Shown: positions 44,048 to 52,701 of the stretch, piece after piece
How the letters are laid out: the number at the start of each line of letters is the position of its first letter
Position numbering within the stretch: position 1 is the first letter of the stretch
NCBI RefSeq assembly: GCF_001613225.1
Contig: NZ_BDBY01000250.1
Coordinates: forward strand, 1-64,000
DNA length: 64,000 nt
Direction: 5' to 3'
Source: Nocardia pseudovaccinii NBRC 100343
GTDB taxonomy: Bacteria > Actinomycetota > Actinomycetes > Mycobacteriales > Mycobacteriaceae
Notes under the pieces: model-generated
What the model saw: the letters and a program-made list of their open reading frames with translations, nothing else
Databases searched by the model: none
Told to the model about the DNA's origin: nothing
Made by a program: the position numbers and the translations under genes

Positions 44048-44968
44048 ATGTCGATGAGCCAACAGGAGCGCGAAGCAGCCGACGAACGCGTCCGTTCGCT
44101 GCTGGGTGTGCAACGCAAAGGCACCCAACCGGATGCGCCGCGGATGCCGCCACGCCCGGGCAGCGCGCACGCCGTGACCGCATCGACCAAACTACCGATC
44201 GATGACGAGATCTACGGCATCCAGTCCTACGGCTACGGCGAGATCTGGGGACGGCCCGGGCTCGAGATCCGAGAGCGCAGCTTCATCACGCTCGGCGTGC
44301 TGACCGGAACCTGTCAGCAGGATCAGCTGGCGATCCATGTCAACAATGCGCTCAATCTCGGCCTCACCCCCGAGGAGATTTCGGAGATCCTGCTACATGT
44401 CGGTGTCTATACCGGAGGCTCGACCTGGCACAACGCAAGCAATATCGTGCGCTATGTCTTCGTCGAGCGCGGGGTACTCGAACCCGGTACGGGCGCCGCA
44501 CTGGTGCCGATCGCTCCGACGACGCGTGCGCAGCGCCGCGTCGCGGCCGAACACGTGCAGCGTGCCCTATGCCTGGGAAAGATCGGCACCAGTCATGACG
44601 CTCCAGCACTCGCGCCATTGGCCGGCACCCCTGCCGCGATCACCGCGTCGGAGACGCTCGCCATCGAAGCCGAGATAATGCAGATCCAAGCCGAATACGC
44701 ATACGGCGAGGTGTGGAATCGTCCTGGTCTCGATTTCCGCACCCGAATCCTCATCACTGTGGGTGTGCTTCAGGCCCTGCGCTTGAACGACCAGTTGCAC
44801 GCGCACATCAACGTTGCGCTGAACCTCGGCGTCACCCCGGAGGAGTTGCACGAGGTGTTCGCCCATGCCGGGGTCTATTCGGGCATCGCCGGCTGGCAGA
44901 CCGCGACCGACGTGGCTCGCGACGTGTTTCTCCAACGCGGGCTGTTGAAGCCGACCGAGCTCGGTTGA
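44048..44968 (+). CDS. Tandem carboxymuconolactone decarboxylase-like domain protein
   Basis: 306 aa with two repeats of the CMD fold: SYGYGEIWGRPGLEIRERSFITLGVLTGTCQQDQLAIHVNNALNLGLTPEEI and AYGEVWNRPGLDFRTRILITVGVLQALRLNDQLHAHINVALNLGVTPEEL. No CxxC peroxidatic pair, so it is of the decarboxylase/isomerase-like type rather than AhpD. Starts with a GAGG ribosome site. Ends before a strong bidirectional terminator. Confidence 0.9.
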   Translation: MSMSQQEREAADERVRSLLGVQRKGTQPDAPRMPPRPGSAHAVTASTKLPIDDEIYGIQSYGYGEIWGRPGLEIRERSFITLGVLTGTCQQDQLAIHVNNALNLGLTPEEISEILLHVGVYTGGSTWHNASNIVRYVFVERGVLEPGTGAALVPIAPTTRAQRRVAAEHVQRALCLGKIGTSHDAPALAPLAGTPAAITASETLAIEAEIMQIQAEYAYGEVWNRPGLDFRTRILITVGVLQALRLNDQLHAHINVALNLGVTPEELHEVFAHAGVYSGIAGWQTATDVARDVFLQRGLLKPTELG

Positions 44969-44985
44969 ACTACGCCGCAGCACAA

Positions 44986-45019
44986 AACACCCCACATCAG
45001 GCTATTGATGTGGGGTGTT
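44986..45019 (+). terminator. Bidirectional terminator between convergent operons
   Basis: Perfect 14-bp arms AACACCCCACATCA / TGATGTGGGGTGTT, loop GGCTAT. It is preceded by an A-run on the plus strand and followed by TCTGCTT, and sits between the two converging gene ends. Confidence 0.85.
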
Positions 45020-45032
45020 CTGCTTGCCGCGG

Positions 45033-46232
45033 TCAGGCCGTGGCGAGGAAAGGAGGTTCGGCCGGTGTGAAGCGATAGAGGCGCTCGGCGTTGCCCCGCA
45101 GAATCTTGTACTGGACGTCCGGGGCGAGATGTCCGATGCGGTTCTTGATCAACCCGATGCTGTCGGGCCAGGTCGAGTCGGAATGCGGATAGTCCGTCTC
45201 ACACATCACGTTGTCCACGCCGATCTCGTCGATGCTGGCGATCCCATGGATATCGTCGATGAAGCAGCCGTAGATGTGGTCCTTGAACAGCGCCCGGATA
45301 TCCAGATTCTCCAGGTCGATGTCGGTGCCCGCGTGGTTGCGATAGTGCAGGCCCTTCTTGACCCAGTGTTTCTGCTTGTCCAGGACCTGCTCGGCCCGTT
45401 CGAGGAAGTAGGGGATCCAACCGATCCCACCTTCCGACAGCGCGACCCGCAAACCCGGGAAACGAGTGAGGATTCCGCTGAAGAGCAGGGCGAGCAACGC
45501 CGCTGATGTGCGTACAGCGCCCCACGATTCATCGGCGATGAAGTGCGAGTCCGGGGCGATTCGATGCACCTGCGACGAGGATCCGACATGGATCGACGCC
45601 ACCATCCCGAGGTCCGCCGCGGCGGCGAACATCGGGTCCCAGTACCGGGCGGTGTCGAAGAGGGTGGGCAGGCCAAGTGGTGCCCCGTTCTCGGTGAACG
45701 CGAATGACGTCGCGCCCTTCGCTGCGCAGCGTTCCAGCTCCCGTGCCGCCAGCGCGGGATCCCACAGCGGGATGAGGACGAGCGGGATGAACCGCCCGGG
45801 CACCGCCTGGCACCAGTCGTCGATCATCCAGTCGTTGTATGCCTGGAGGCAGACGAACGCGAACTCCCGGTCCTTGGCTTCGAGGAAGATCTGCCCGCAG
45901 AAGCGGGTGACCGAAGGGAAGCACAGTGACGCGAGGATCCCCGCCTGGTCCATGTCCTGGGCCCGTGCGCGTGGGTCGTAGCAGCCCGGACGCATTTCCT
46001 CATAGGTGACCGGTTCGGGGTTGAACTCTTCCTTCGACTTGCCCGCCACAGCCGCCAAACCGGTTGTGGGGATCCGCTTTCCCTCGTAGACCCAGCACTC
46101 CGAGGTGCTGTCGCGTTCGATGTGCGGTGCCCGGTCACGATCCCTGGCCGGGACACGATCGAGCCAGACGCCCGGCGGTTCGAGCACATGGTCGTCAACC
46201 GAAATCAGCCAATCCAACGATTTCTGCGTCAT
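45033..46232 (-). CDS. Amidohydrolase-2 family protein (DDHxxE type), copy 1
   Basis: 399 aa from the ATG at 46232 (GGAG upstream). ACMSD/gamma-resorcylate-decarboxylase-like TIM barrel: ISVDDHVLEPP at the N-terminus (DDH in place of HxH), SIHVGSSS, SEGGIGWIPYFLERAEQ and the metal Asp in CETDYPHSDSTWP. Family members decarboxylate or hydrolyse metal-bound carbonyl compounds. Last gene of a minus operon with SDR, BKACE and TauD. Paralogous to copies at 49271 and 56117. Confidence 0.9.
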   Translation of the reverse strand: MTQKSLDWLISVDDHVLEPPGVWLDRVPARDRDRAPHIERDSTSECWVYEGKRIPTTGLAAVAGKSKEEFNPEPVTYEEMRPGCYDPRARAQDMDQAGILASLCFPSVTRFCGQIFLEAKDREFAFVCLQAYNDWMIDDWCQAVPGRFIPLVLIPLWDPALAARELERCAAKGATSFAFTENGAPLGLPTLFDTARYWDPMFAAAADLGMVASIHVGSSSQVHRIAPDSHFIADESWGAVRTSAALLALLFSGILTRFPGLRVALSEGGIGWIPYFLERAEQVLDKQKHWVKKGLHYRNHAGTDIDLENLDIRALFKDHIYGCFIDDIHGIASIDEIGVDNVMCETDYPHSDSTWPDSIGLIKNRIGHLAPDVQYKILRGNAERLYRFTPAEPPFLATA

Positions 46233-46272
46233 TGTCGCTCCACTTCTGTTCGCGGCACCCGGACCGGGTCCG

Positions 46273-47046
46273 CTACCGGACGCCGACCCACGATTGGTGG
46301 GCGGTACCGCCGCCGTCGACGAACATGCTCTGCCCGGTGACGAACGCGGATTTGTCCGATGCGAGGAAGACGACCATGTGTGCGATGTCATCGGGAACGC
46401 CGAGGCGCGGCGTCACGAGGGTGCGTTCGACGAGATCGAGCCATTCCTCACCGAACCTTGCCTTGGTGGCCTCGGCCCATACGGCGTGGGGGGCGATGGC
46501 ATTACAGCGAATTCCCTGCTTGCCGTAGGCGGTGGCGACCGCACGGGTGAGTCCGACGAGCGCCGCCTTCGACGTGGCGTACGCGATGCGGGTCGTGTCA
46601 CCGAAGAACGCGGCCGTCGAGGTGAAGTTGATGATCGATCCACCCCCGTGTGACAGCATCGCCGGGATGGCATGCTTGCAGCCCAGCATCGCTCCGCGGA
46701 CGTTGACGGCCATGATGTGGTCCCAGAGCTCGATATCCATCTTGTCCAGAACACGGTCGCTGTCCCTGACCGTGGCAGCGACATTGGCGAGAGTGTCGAG
46801 CCGCCCGTACTCATGAACCGCGAGGCCGATCATCTCTTCGACATCCGGCTCGTGACTGATATCGCCTTCGAAACCGGTCGCTCGGCCGCCGGCCCGGATG
46901 ATCTCCTCGACGACGCCGGTGACCCCCGCGTTCGGACGGTCGACGACGACTACTGCTGCCCCCTCGATCGCCATCCGGCGCGCACACGCTGAACCGAGAT
47001 TGCCGGCTCCGCCCGTCACGATGGCCACTTTCCCTGCTAACTCCAT
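46273..47046 (-). CDS. Short-chain dehydrogenase/reductase
   Basis: 257 aa. TGGAGNLGS cofactor motif, DRPNAG after the second strand (NAD preference), NVRGAMLGC, INFTSTAAFFG, YATSK (YxxxK) and the end GQSMFVDGGGTAH. Located between the BKACE and amidohydrolase genes, 40 bp before the latter. Confidence 0.92.
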   Translation of the reverse strand: MELAGKVAIVTGGAGNLGSACARRMAIEGAAVVVVDRPNAGVTGVVEEIIRAGGRATGFEGDISHEPDVEEMIGLAVHEYGRLDTLANVAATVRDSDRVLDKMDIELWDHIMAVNVRGAMLGCKHAIPAMLSHGGGSIINFTSTAAFFGDTTRIAYATSKAALVGLTRAVATAYGKQGIRCNAIAPHAVWAEATKARFGEEWLDLVERTLVTPRLGVPDDIAHMVVFLASDKSAFVTGQSMFVDGGGTAHQSWVGVR

Positions 47047-47181
47047 CGGACCTGTCACTCCTGTTCCGGTGATTTCCCAACTGCCACGCACCGTTCACCA
47101 CTCGGCTCACTCGGCATCGGGACTGAAGGTTTTCGATACCCATGGGAATGCGCGGGCGCCTTCCCATGGGTATCCCCGGAC

Positions 47182-48066
47182 TCAGGTGAGGCCCAGAATT
47201 TCTCGAGCTTCGGTCGCCGTGGCGACTTCTCGTCCCATATACCGGGCCATCTCGACGACGTAGCCGACCAGCTGCGCGTTGGTGGGGTTGCCGAGCTCCG
47301 GGTAGGCGTGGTCGGCGACGCCGATGGCGACGTGGCCCCCGAGCGCGATGGCTGCCGCCAGGACCGGAAACGCGTTGCCGCCAACGAGATTCGCCATCCA
47401 AATCCAGTTCGCGCCAGGTGGGAAGAAATCCAGCGACGCGTACAACCCCTTGATGGTTCCCGGGTGCCCGTAGCCGCGGAAGTGGTCGCCGAACAGCGAC
47501 AACTCGCAGAGCAGCGGCTCGTCGTACAAACCCATCTCGACAAACGCCTCGGTCAGCCGCACACCGGCAACGTTCCACATCATCGACACCGGCTTGACAC
47601 CGACGGCGCGAGACTCCTCGCACAGCTGCCGGAGGATGTTCGGAGTGTTCAGATAGATCTGGTCTCCGCTCCCGGTGAACTGCTTGCTGTTCGCGTCGTA
47701 GCTACCGAGGTTGGTTGTCAACATGTCGACCGGGATGCAATCAGGCTTGGTTGCCGGATCTTTCGCCATTTCGACGATGTGTGCCAAGCGCTCGGCGGGA
47801 GTCGGCAGCATGGCGGCGCCGAGTGTCGGGAAGGTGATGAGGTCACATTCCTTCTTGATCCGCCGTACGGTGTCGGCGTAGAGCTCGGTATCGGCGGACT
47901 TCGCGCCGGTCTCGGGGTCGCGGGCGTGGTAGTGCACGATCGACGCGCCCTGCCGCCAGCATTCGATGGACTGATCGGCGATTTCCGCGGGGCTGTAGGG
48001 GACGTTCGGGCTCACCTCCCGCATCGTTCCTTCGTTGACGCGGACCTGGATGATCAGTTTTTCCAT
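47182..48066 (-). CDS. BKACE family (DUF849) beta-keto acid cleavage enzyme
   Basis: 294 aa. The zinc site HYH (VHYHARDPETG, H45/H47) and the DMLTTNLGSYD and MMWNVAGVR segments are family hallmarks. BKACE enzymes split a beta-keto acid with acetyl-CoA, giving acetoacetate and a CoA ester. Four bases downstream of the TauD-like stop, hence same operon. Confidence 0.9.
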   Translation of the reverse strand: MEKLIIQVRVNEGTMREVSPNVPYSPAEIADQSIECWRQGASIVHYHARDPETGAKSADTELYADTVRRIKKECDLITFPTLGAAMLPTPAERLAHIVEMAKDPATKPDCIPVDMLTTNLGSYDANSKQFTGSGDQIYLNTPNILRQLCEESRAVGVKPVSMMWNVAGVRLTEAFVEMGLYDEPLLCELSLFGDHFRGYGHPGTIKGLYASLDFFPPGANWIWMANLVGGNAFPVLAAAIALGGHVAIGVADHAYPELGNPTNAQLVGYVVEMARYMGREVATATEAREILGLT

Positions 48067-48070
48067 CGAT

Positions 48071-48970
48071 TCACCGCTCTGCTTCTTCGCTGCGATTTCC
48101 GTTGTAGGCTTCCGGCCGATCACCATCGACGACGATGCGATGCAGGACCCGGTGGCCCGTGTAGTCGTTGATGGCGCGATGCTGGGTGATGCGCTCTTCC
48201 CAGACCACGACGGTGTGGGTATCCCACTCGAGCCGTACGTGGAAATCCGGTGTATTGACGTGATCGAACAGCATCCTGAGCAGGCTGTCGTTTTCGTGAT
48301 CGGTCAACCCGAGGATGCGTTCGGTATAACCGCTGTTGACGTAGAGCGCCGGACGATTGGTCACCGGGTCGCGGACGACAACGGGATGGACCGCCGTCTG
48401 CTGCTCGCCGTACAGGTTCGCCTCGCGCGCGGCCGGCCTGGCGCGGTAGAGCGCTTCGCTCGAATGCAGGGCCTCGAGCCCCTCGAGCAGCCGTTGGTAG
48501 TGCGACGACAGGGCCTCGTACGCGGCATACATACTCGCCCACATGGTGTCCCCACCGGTTCGGGGCAACGTGATGGCCCGCAGTGATGCGGCCAGCGGAG
48601 GCTGCGCCACCACGGACGCGTCGGTGTGCCAACGGTCCGTGCCGTAGGACGGGCTGCCGGTTCTCTCACTGTCGAGGACGCTGACGTATGGGTCACCGGT
48701 GCCGCGGTTGAAATAGGACTCGTGCAGCTCCCCGAAAATTGCCGCGAATCGCTTGTGATCCGCGTCCTCGATGAAACCGTCGAAGTGCACGAAGAGCACG
48801 CCGTGCTCATGCAGAGCTCTATCGAGCAGCCGCTTGGTACCGGCTGATTGCTCAACGCGAAGGTTGATCCCGGTGATCGTGGCTCCGACCGTGCCGGTCT
48901 GGGGCGTGATCACCGGTACTGCCGCGGCGGCCGAAGGCGCGGCGGTCGGATTCGATTCCAAGGACGTCAT
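48071..48970 (-). CDS. TauD/TfdA-family Fe(II)/2-oxoglutarate dioxygenase
   Basis: 300 aa from ATG at 48970. The 2-His-1-Asp site is partly visible: WHTDASVV (H115, D117) and distal His in ITQHRAINDY; the Arg binding 2-oxoglutarate is expected in GHRVLHRI. The reaction is hydroxylation, often of an ether, sulfonate or carboxylate side chain. First gene of the minus operon, promoted from the P3 site. Confidence 0.9.
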   Translation of the reverse strand: MTSLESNPTAAPSAAAAVPVITPQTGTVGATITGINLRVEQSAGTKRLLDRALHEHGVLFVHFDGFIEDADHKRFAAIFGELHESYFNRGTGDPYVSVLDSERTGSPSYGTDRWHTDASVVAQPPLAASLRAITLPRTGGDTMWASMYAAYEALSSHYQRLLEGLEALHSSEALYRARPAAREANLYGEQQTAVHPVVVRDPVTNRPALYVNSGYTERILGLTDHENDSLLRMLFDHVNTPDFHVRLEWDTHTVVVWEERITQHRAINDYTGHRVLHRIVVDGDRPEAYNGNRSEEAER

Positions 48971-49110
48971 GGTCTGGCCCCGCAGTCGGTTTCGGCTGGG
49001 TCGAGATTGCGCCACGGCATGATCGTCAATTCGAGATCACGCGCTGTGGGCGTGGCTGACAACAATGTCTGCTCCCTTCGACAAATGGGGCGGCCGTGAG
49101 AGGTCCACCC

Positions 49111-49147
49111 AAATAGTAGGCTGTCCGATGATCGCCTAACCTGTCAA
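49111..49147 (-). promoter_or_regulatory. Promoter/operator P3, divergent TauD / amidohydrolase genes
   Basis: On the minus strand: TTGACA (49142-49147), 18-bp spacer with TAGGCGAT...ATCGGA, then CAGCCT, then TACTAT. The plus strand contains inverted arms TAGGC (49117) and GCCTA (49134-49138). Aligns with P1 and P2 almost throughout. Confidence 0.65.
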
Positions 49148-49181
49148 GAGGTGGGCGCTGCTCGATCCACAAGTGATATGG

Positions 49182-49210
49182 TTGCCGATAATCGTATTAC
49201 CGACTAATAT
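49182..49210 (+). promoter_or_regulatory. Weak additional operator-like site P7
   Basis: TTGCCGATAATCG then TATTACCGACTAATAT, upstream of the amidohydrolase gene at 49271. Shares CCGATAATCG with the P2 reverse strand, but the flanking arms are poor. Possible second site for the plus-strand promoter. Confidence 0.3.
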
Positions 49211-49270
49211 TCGAATTGCCGAGACAACGCGGCGATTCAGTGCACGAGTTCACTACATGGGAGGGTCGCC

Positions 49271-50413
49271 ATGCTCAGACTTTTCAGCGCAGATGATCAC
49301 ATCATCGAGCACGCCCGGGTGTGGCAGGACCGGGTGCCGGCCAAGTTCCGCGAGACCGCGCCGCGCGTGATCGAGGAGGACGGCCGCGAGTATTGGATCT
49401 ACGCCGGGATGCGTGGCGAGACGATGGGCCTGAACGCGGTCGTCGGCCGCCCCAAGGATCAGGTCAATCTGGACCCCATCCGGTTCTCAGACATGCGGGC
49501 GGGATGCTATGACCCGGTCGAGCGGGCCAAGGACCTGATGTCCGATGGCATTTTCGCCTCGGTGCTGTTCCCGACGCTCCCGCGGTTCTCCGGCACCCTG
49601 TTCCTGACATTCGATGACAAGGAACTGGCCGACGTGTGTGTGCGGGCGTACAACGACTTCGTCATCGATGAGTGGTGCCCGGCCGGGCCGCCCGGTATGT
49701 ACGTGCCGACCATCATCTGCCAGTTGTGGGATCCGGAGGCCGCGGCCCGCGAGATCCACCGCTGCGCCGACCGCGGCGCGCGGGCCATCTCGTTTCCCGA
49801 GAACGCCGTGCCTATCGGCATGCCGTCCTACTGGAACTCGTACTGGGATCCGATCTGGCGGGCCTGCGAGGAGCGCGACATCGTGATGTGCTTGCACATC
49901 GGTACCAGCACCTGGCGGCCGACTCCATCTCCGGACGCACCCGAGGTGGTGACCTTCTCGCTGCTGCAGGTCGGTTCGATCATGTCATCGGTCAACCTGA
50001 TGATGAGCCCGGTGTGCCGGAAGTTCCCGGCCCTGAAGTTCGTGTTCTCGGAGGGCGGCATCGGATGGGTGCCGAATGCGCTGGAGCGGGCGGACCGGTT
50101 CTGGGTGCGCCACGGGGCCTACAACGGCACCGATGACATCCTTCCGTCGGAGATCTTCCGTAAGAACATGTATCTGTGCATGGTCGAGGAGCCGATTTGC
50201 CTGCGGTACCGCGACGACATCGGCGTCGATCGGATCATGTGGGAGTGCGACTATCCGCACAACGACACCACCTGGCCGGAAAGTCAGCAGTCGGCCGACG
50301 AGACCTTCCGTGAGGCCGGCTGCACCCAGGAGGAGATCGATGCGATCACGCACGGCAATGCCGAGCGTGTCTTCAACTGGAAGATGGCCGACGCCGATGC
50401 CCTCGTGGGCTGA
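49271..50413 (+). CDS. Amidohydrolase-2 family protein (DDHxxE type), copy 2
   Basis: 380 aa. FSADDHIIEHARVW at the N-terminus, CLHIGTST, SEGGIGWVPNALERADRF and WECDYPHNDTTWP with the metal Asp. The full set of metal-site positions follows the other two copies. First gene of a plus-strand operon continuing into CMD, FadD and ALDH. GGGAGGGT ribosome site precedes the ATG. Confidence 0.9.
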   Translation: MLRLFSADDHIIEHARVWQDRVPAKFRETAPRVIEEDGREYWIYAGMRGETMGLNAVVGRPKDQVNLDPIRFSDMRAGCYDPVERAKDLMSDGIFASVLFPTLPRFSGTLFLTFDDKELADVCVRAYNDFVIDEWCPAGPPGMYVPTIICQLWDPEAAAREIHRCADRGARAISFPENAVPIGMPSYWNSYWDPIWRACEERDIVMCLHIGTSTWRPTPSPDAPEVVTFSLLQVGSIMSSVNLMMSPVCRKFPALKFVFSEGGIGWVPNALERADRFWVRHGAYNGTDDILPSEIFRKNMYLCMVEEPICLRYRDDIGVDRIMWECDYPHNDTTWPESQQSADETFREAGCTQEEIDAITHGNAERVFNWKMADADALVG

Positions 50414-50415
50414 GC

Positions 50416-50443
50416 GATCGCCTGCCGGATCCGGCAGGCGATC
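50416..50443 (+). terminator. Perfect 28-bp palindrome after amidohydrolase copy 2
   Basis: Arms GATCGCCTGCCGGA / TCCGGCAGGCGATC, 14 bp each with no loop in the written sequence (a real hairpin would loop the centre). It directly follows the stop codon inside an otherwise continuous operon and has no U-tract, so it may be an attenuator or an mRNA processing site. Confidence 0.5.
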
Positions 50444-50464
50444 AGAACCGGGGGTACCGAGCTG

Positions 50465-51064
50465 ATGGCGCGCCTGACACCGGTCGCACGTCGCGCTGCC
50501 CCGCCGCAGGTCAGGGCGATCTACGACGACATTTTCTCCCCTGGTCGTGATCCCGTCGCCGAGCCCGGCACGGCGACGGGCTCGCCGGGTGACTTCTGGA
50601 CGGTCCTGGCCAACGTACCCGAGATCATCGTCCACGCCAGGGCGTTCGCCGACGACTTCGTCCGGTCCACCTCGCGTGAGCTCAGCCGTGCCCAGCGCGA
50701 GCTGGTGATAGTCCGGGCGGCATTCAATGTCGAAAGCAGATTCGAGTACTCGCAGCACCGAAAATTCTTGCGGGCCACCGGGTATCCGGAGGAAAAGGCC
50801 GACGAGATCCCGGTGTGGACCACCTCGACGGCGTTCTCCCCGCAGGAACGTGTCCTGCTCGCACTCACCGACGAGATCTCCCTGGGGGGTGGACGCTCGC
50901 AGGACATCACCTATGACCGGCTCCGCGCGCATTTCTCCGAGGTAGCCATTGTCGAGGCCAGCTATATCGCAGCCCAATACGTGATGTTCGGACTGCTGTG
51001 CCGTTCGCTGCAACTGGAGTACGACGCCATCCCTGAGCGCTGCGAGGAGGTGACCCCGCAGTGA
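50465..51064 (+). CDS. CMD/AhpD-like protein
   Basis: 199 aa. All-helical CMD pattern: LSRAQRELVIVRAAFNVESRFEYSQH (the E...H motif of the domain) and AIVEASYIAAQYVMFGLLC. No CxxC. It overlaps the FadD-like gene by 4 bp. Paired with amidohydrolase copy 2, as in the other two places in this window. Confidence 0.85.
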   Translation: MARLTPVARRAAPPQVRAIYDDIFSPGRDPVAEPGTATGSPGDFWTVLANVPEIIVHARAFADDFVRSTSRELSRAQRELVIVRAAFNVESRFEYSQHRKFLRATGYPEEKADEIPVWTTSTAFSPQERVLLALTDEISLGGGRSQDITYDRLRAHFSEVAIVEASYIAAQYVMFGLLCRSLQLEYDAIPERCEEVTPQ

Positions 51065-52617
51065 CCGATCAGACAGCGGCGTCGTTACGCCTACCGGTGC
51101 TCGAGTACCTCGCCGCCTACGGCGACCGGCCGTGCTTTTTCTTCGAGGGTGCGACGATCAGCTATCGCGAGGTGCTCGAGTCGATCCACCGTATTGCCCG
51201 GGCACTGCTGACCTGCGGCATCGGGCCCGGCGACGGTGTGGCCATCTTGTCCGGGAATCGCCCTGAGCTGTTCTACGTGAGGACGGCCGCTCAGCTGATC
51301 GGCGTGCGCACGACCTCGCTGCATACGCTGGGCTCGGTCCACGATCATGCGTTCATCCTGCGGGACGCCGAACTCGACGGCATCGTCTTCGATCCTCGCT
51401 ACGAAGACATCGTCGTCACACTGGGCACCGAAGTCCCGTTGCGGACTGTCGCTTCGCTGGGACCGGCCGGGATCGGGTTCGACCTGATCGGCGCGGCGTC
51501 GGCCGAGGCGCCGCAACCACCCGAGACCGGGCCCGTGCAGGTGCCGCGCGCACTCGTCTACACCGGCGGCACGACCGGCCGGCCCAAGGGCATCATCATG
51601 TCGCCGACCGCTCAGGCGTTCGCGGCGGCGGCGATGCTCGAGCACTGGCAGTGGCCGGATGAAGTGCGAATCCTGCTGTCGACCCCGCTCAACCACGCCG
51701 CTGGAACGGTGCTGCCCCCGACGTTCGCCCGGGGTGGCTCGGTCGTCCTGCTGCCGGGCTTCTCCCCGGACACGTGGCTTGCGGCGGTCGAGCAGCACCG
51801 GGCGACGGCCGCGCTGATCGTGCCGACCCAGCTCTACCGGATATTGGACGAGCCGTCCTTAGCGCACACGGACCACACCAGCCTCGAGACGATCTTCTAC
51901 GGTGCCGCGCCGTGCTCGCCGACACGGCTGGCGGAGGCGATCAGGATCTTCGGACCGGTCTTCTTCCAGTTCTACGGACAGTCCGAGGCGCCGATGACCA
52001 TGAGCGTGCTGCGCAAAGAGGAGCACGACTTGCGCGCGCCGCGGCGGCTGTCGTCGTGCGGGCGACCGGTGCCGGGTATCGAGGTCAGCTTGTTCGGCGA
52101 GGACGGCAACGTCGTTCCGCGTGGCGAGCCCGGCGAAATCTGCGTGCGCGGTCCGCTCGTCGCGCTCGAGAGCTACAAGGGTCGTCCGGCCGAGACGGCG
52201 GCGGCGCTCGAAGGCGGCTGGCTGCACACGGGAGATGTGGCGACAGAAGACGAGGAGGGTTTCCTCTATGTCGTCGACCGGAAGAAAGACATGATTGTCT
52301 CCGGCGGGTTCAACATCTATCCGCGCGAGATCGAGGACTGTCTCGGTGTCCATCCCGCTGTCGGCGAGGTGGCGGTCATCGGCATTCCCGACGAGCGATG
52401 GGGCGAAGCCGTGAAAGCGGTCGTGGTCCGTCGGCCCGACCATGACGGCGTCACCGAGAACTCGCTGATCGATTTCGTGAAGGACCGGCTCGGTTCGCTC
52501 CACGCCCCGAAGTCGCTCGATTTCGTCGACACGATCCCGCTCAGCCCGCTCGGCAAACCCGACAAGAAAGCCCTGCGCGCCAGGCATTGGGGTGACCGAA
52601 GCCGCCTGGTCAACTAG
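51061..52617 (+). CDS. Acyl-CoA synthetase (AMP-binding, FadD type)
   Basis: 518 aa. AMP-binding signature YTGGTTGRPKGIIMSP, FYGAAPCSPTRLAEAIRIFG and QFYGQSEAPMTM (motif A5/A6 region), LHTGDVATEDEEGFLYVVDRKKDMIVSGGFNIYPREIE (A7-A8), and C-terminal PLSPLGKPDKKALR with the Lys. Activates a carboxylic acid to its CoA ester at the expense of ATP. Likely the entry enzyme of the catabolic block. Confidence 0.94.
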   Translation: MTDQTAASLRLPVLEYLAAYGDRPCFFFEGATISYREVLESIHRIARALLTCGIGPGDGVAILSGNRPELFYVRTAAQLIGVRTTSLHTLGSVHDHAFILRDAELDGIVFDPRYEDIVVTLGTEVPLRTVASLGPAGIGFDLIGAASAEAPQPPETGPVQVPRALVYTGGTTGRPKGIIMSPTAQAFAAAAMLEHWQWPDEVRILLSTPLNHAAGTVLPPTFARGGSVVLLPGFSPDTWLAAVEQHRATAALIVPTQLYRILDEPSLAHTDHTSLETIFYGAAPCSPTRLAEAIRIFGPVFFQFYGQSEAPMTMSVLRKEEHDLRAPRRLSSCGRPVPGIEVSLFGEDGNVVPRGEPGEICVRGPLVALESYKGRPAETAAALEGGWLHTGDVATEDEEGFLYVVDRKKDMIVSGGFNIYPREIEDCLGVHPAVGEVAVIGIPDERWGEAVKAVVVRRPDHDGVTENSLIDFVKDRLGSLHAPKSLDFVDTIPLSPLGKPDKKALRARHWGDRSRLVN

Positions 52618-52701
52618 CCGATCTCTCTTGGCCGCGTTGTCCGAGAGAGCAGTAGTCGTCACGATCCGTCGCTCGAGTAATCGCTCAATGAGGAGAGAAA
52701 C

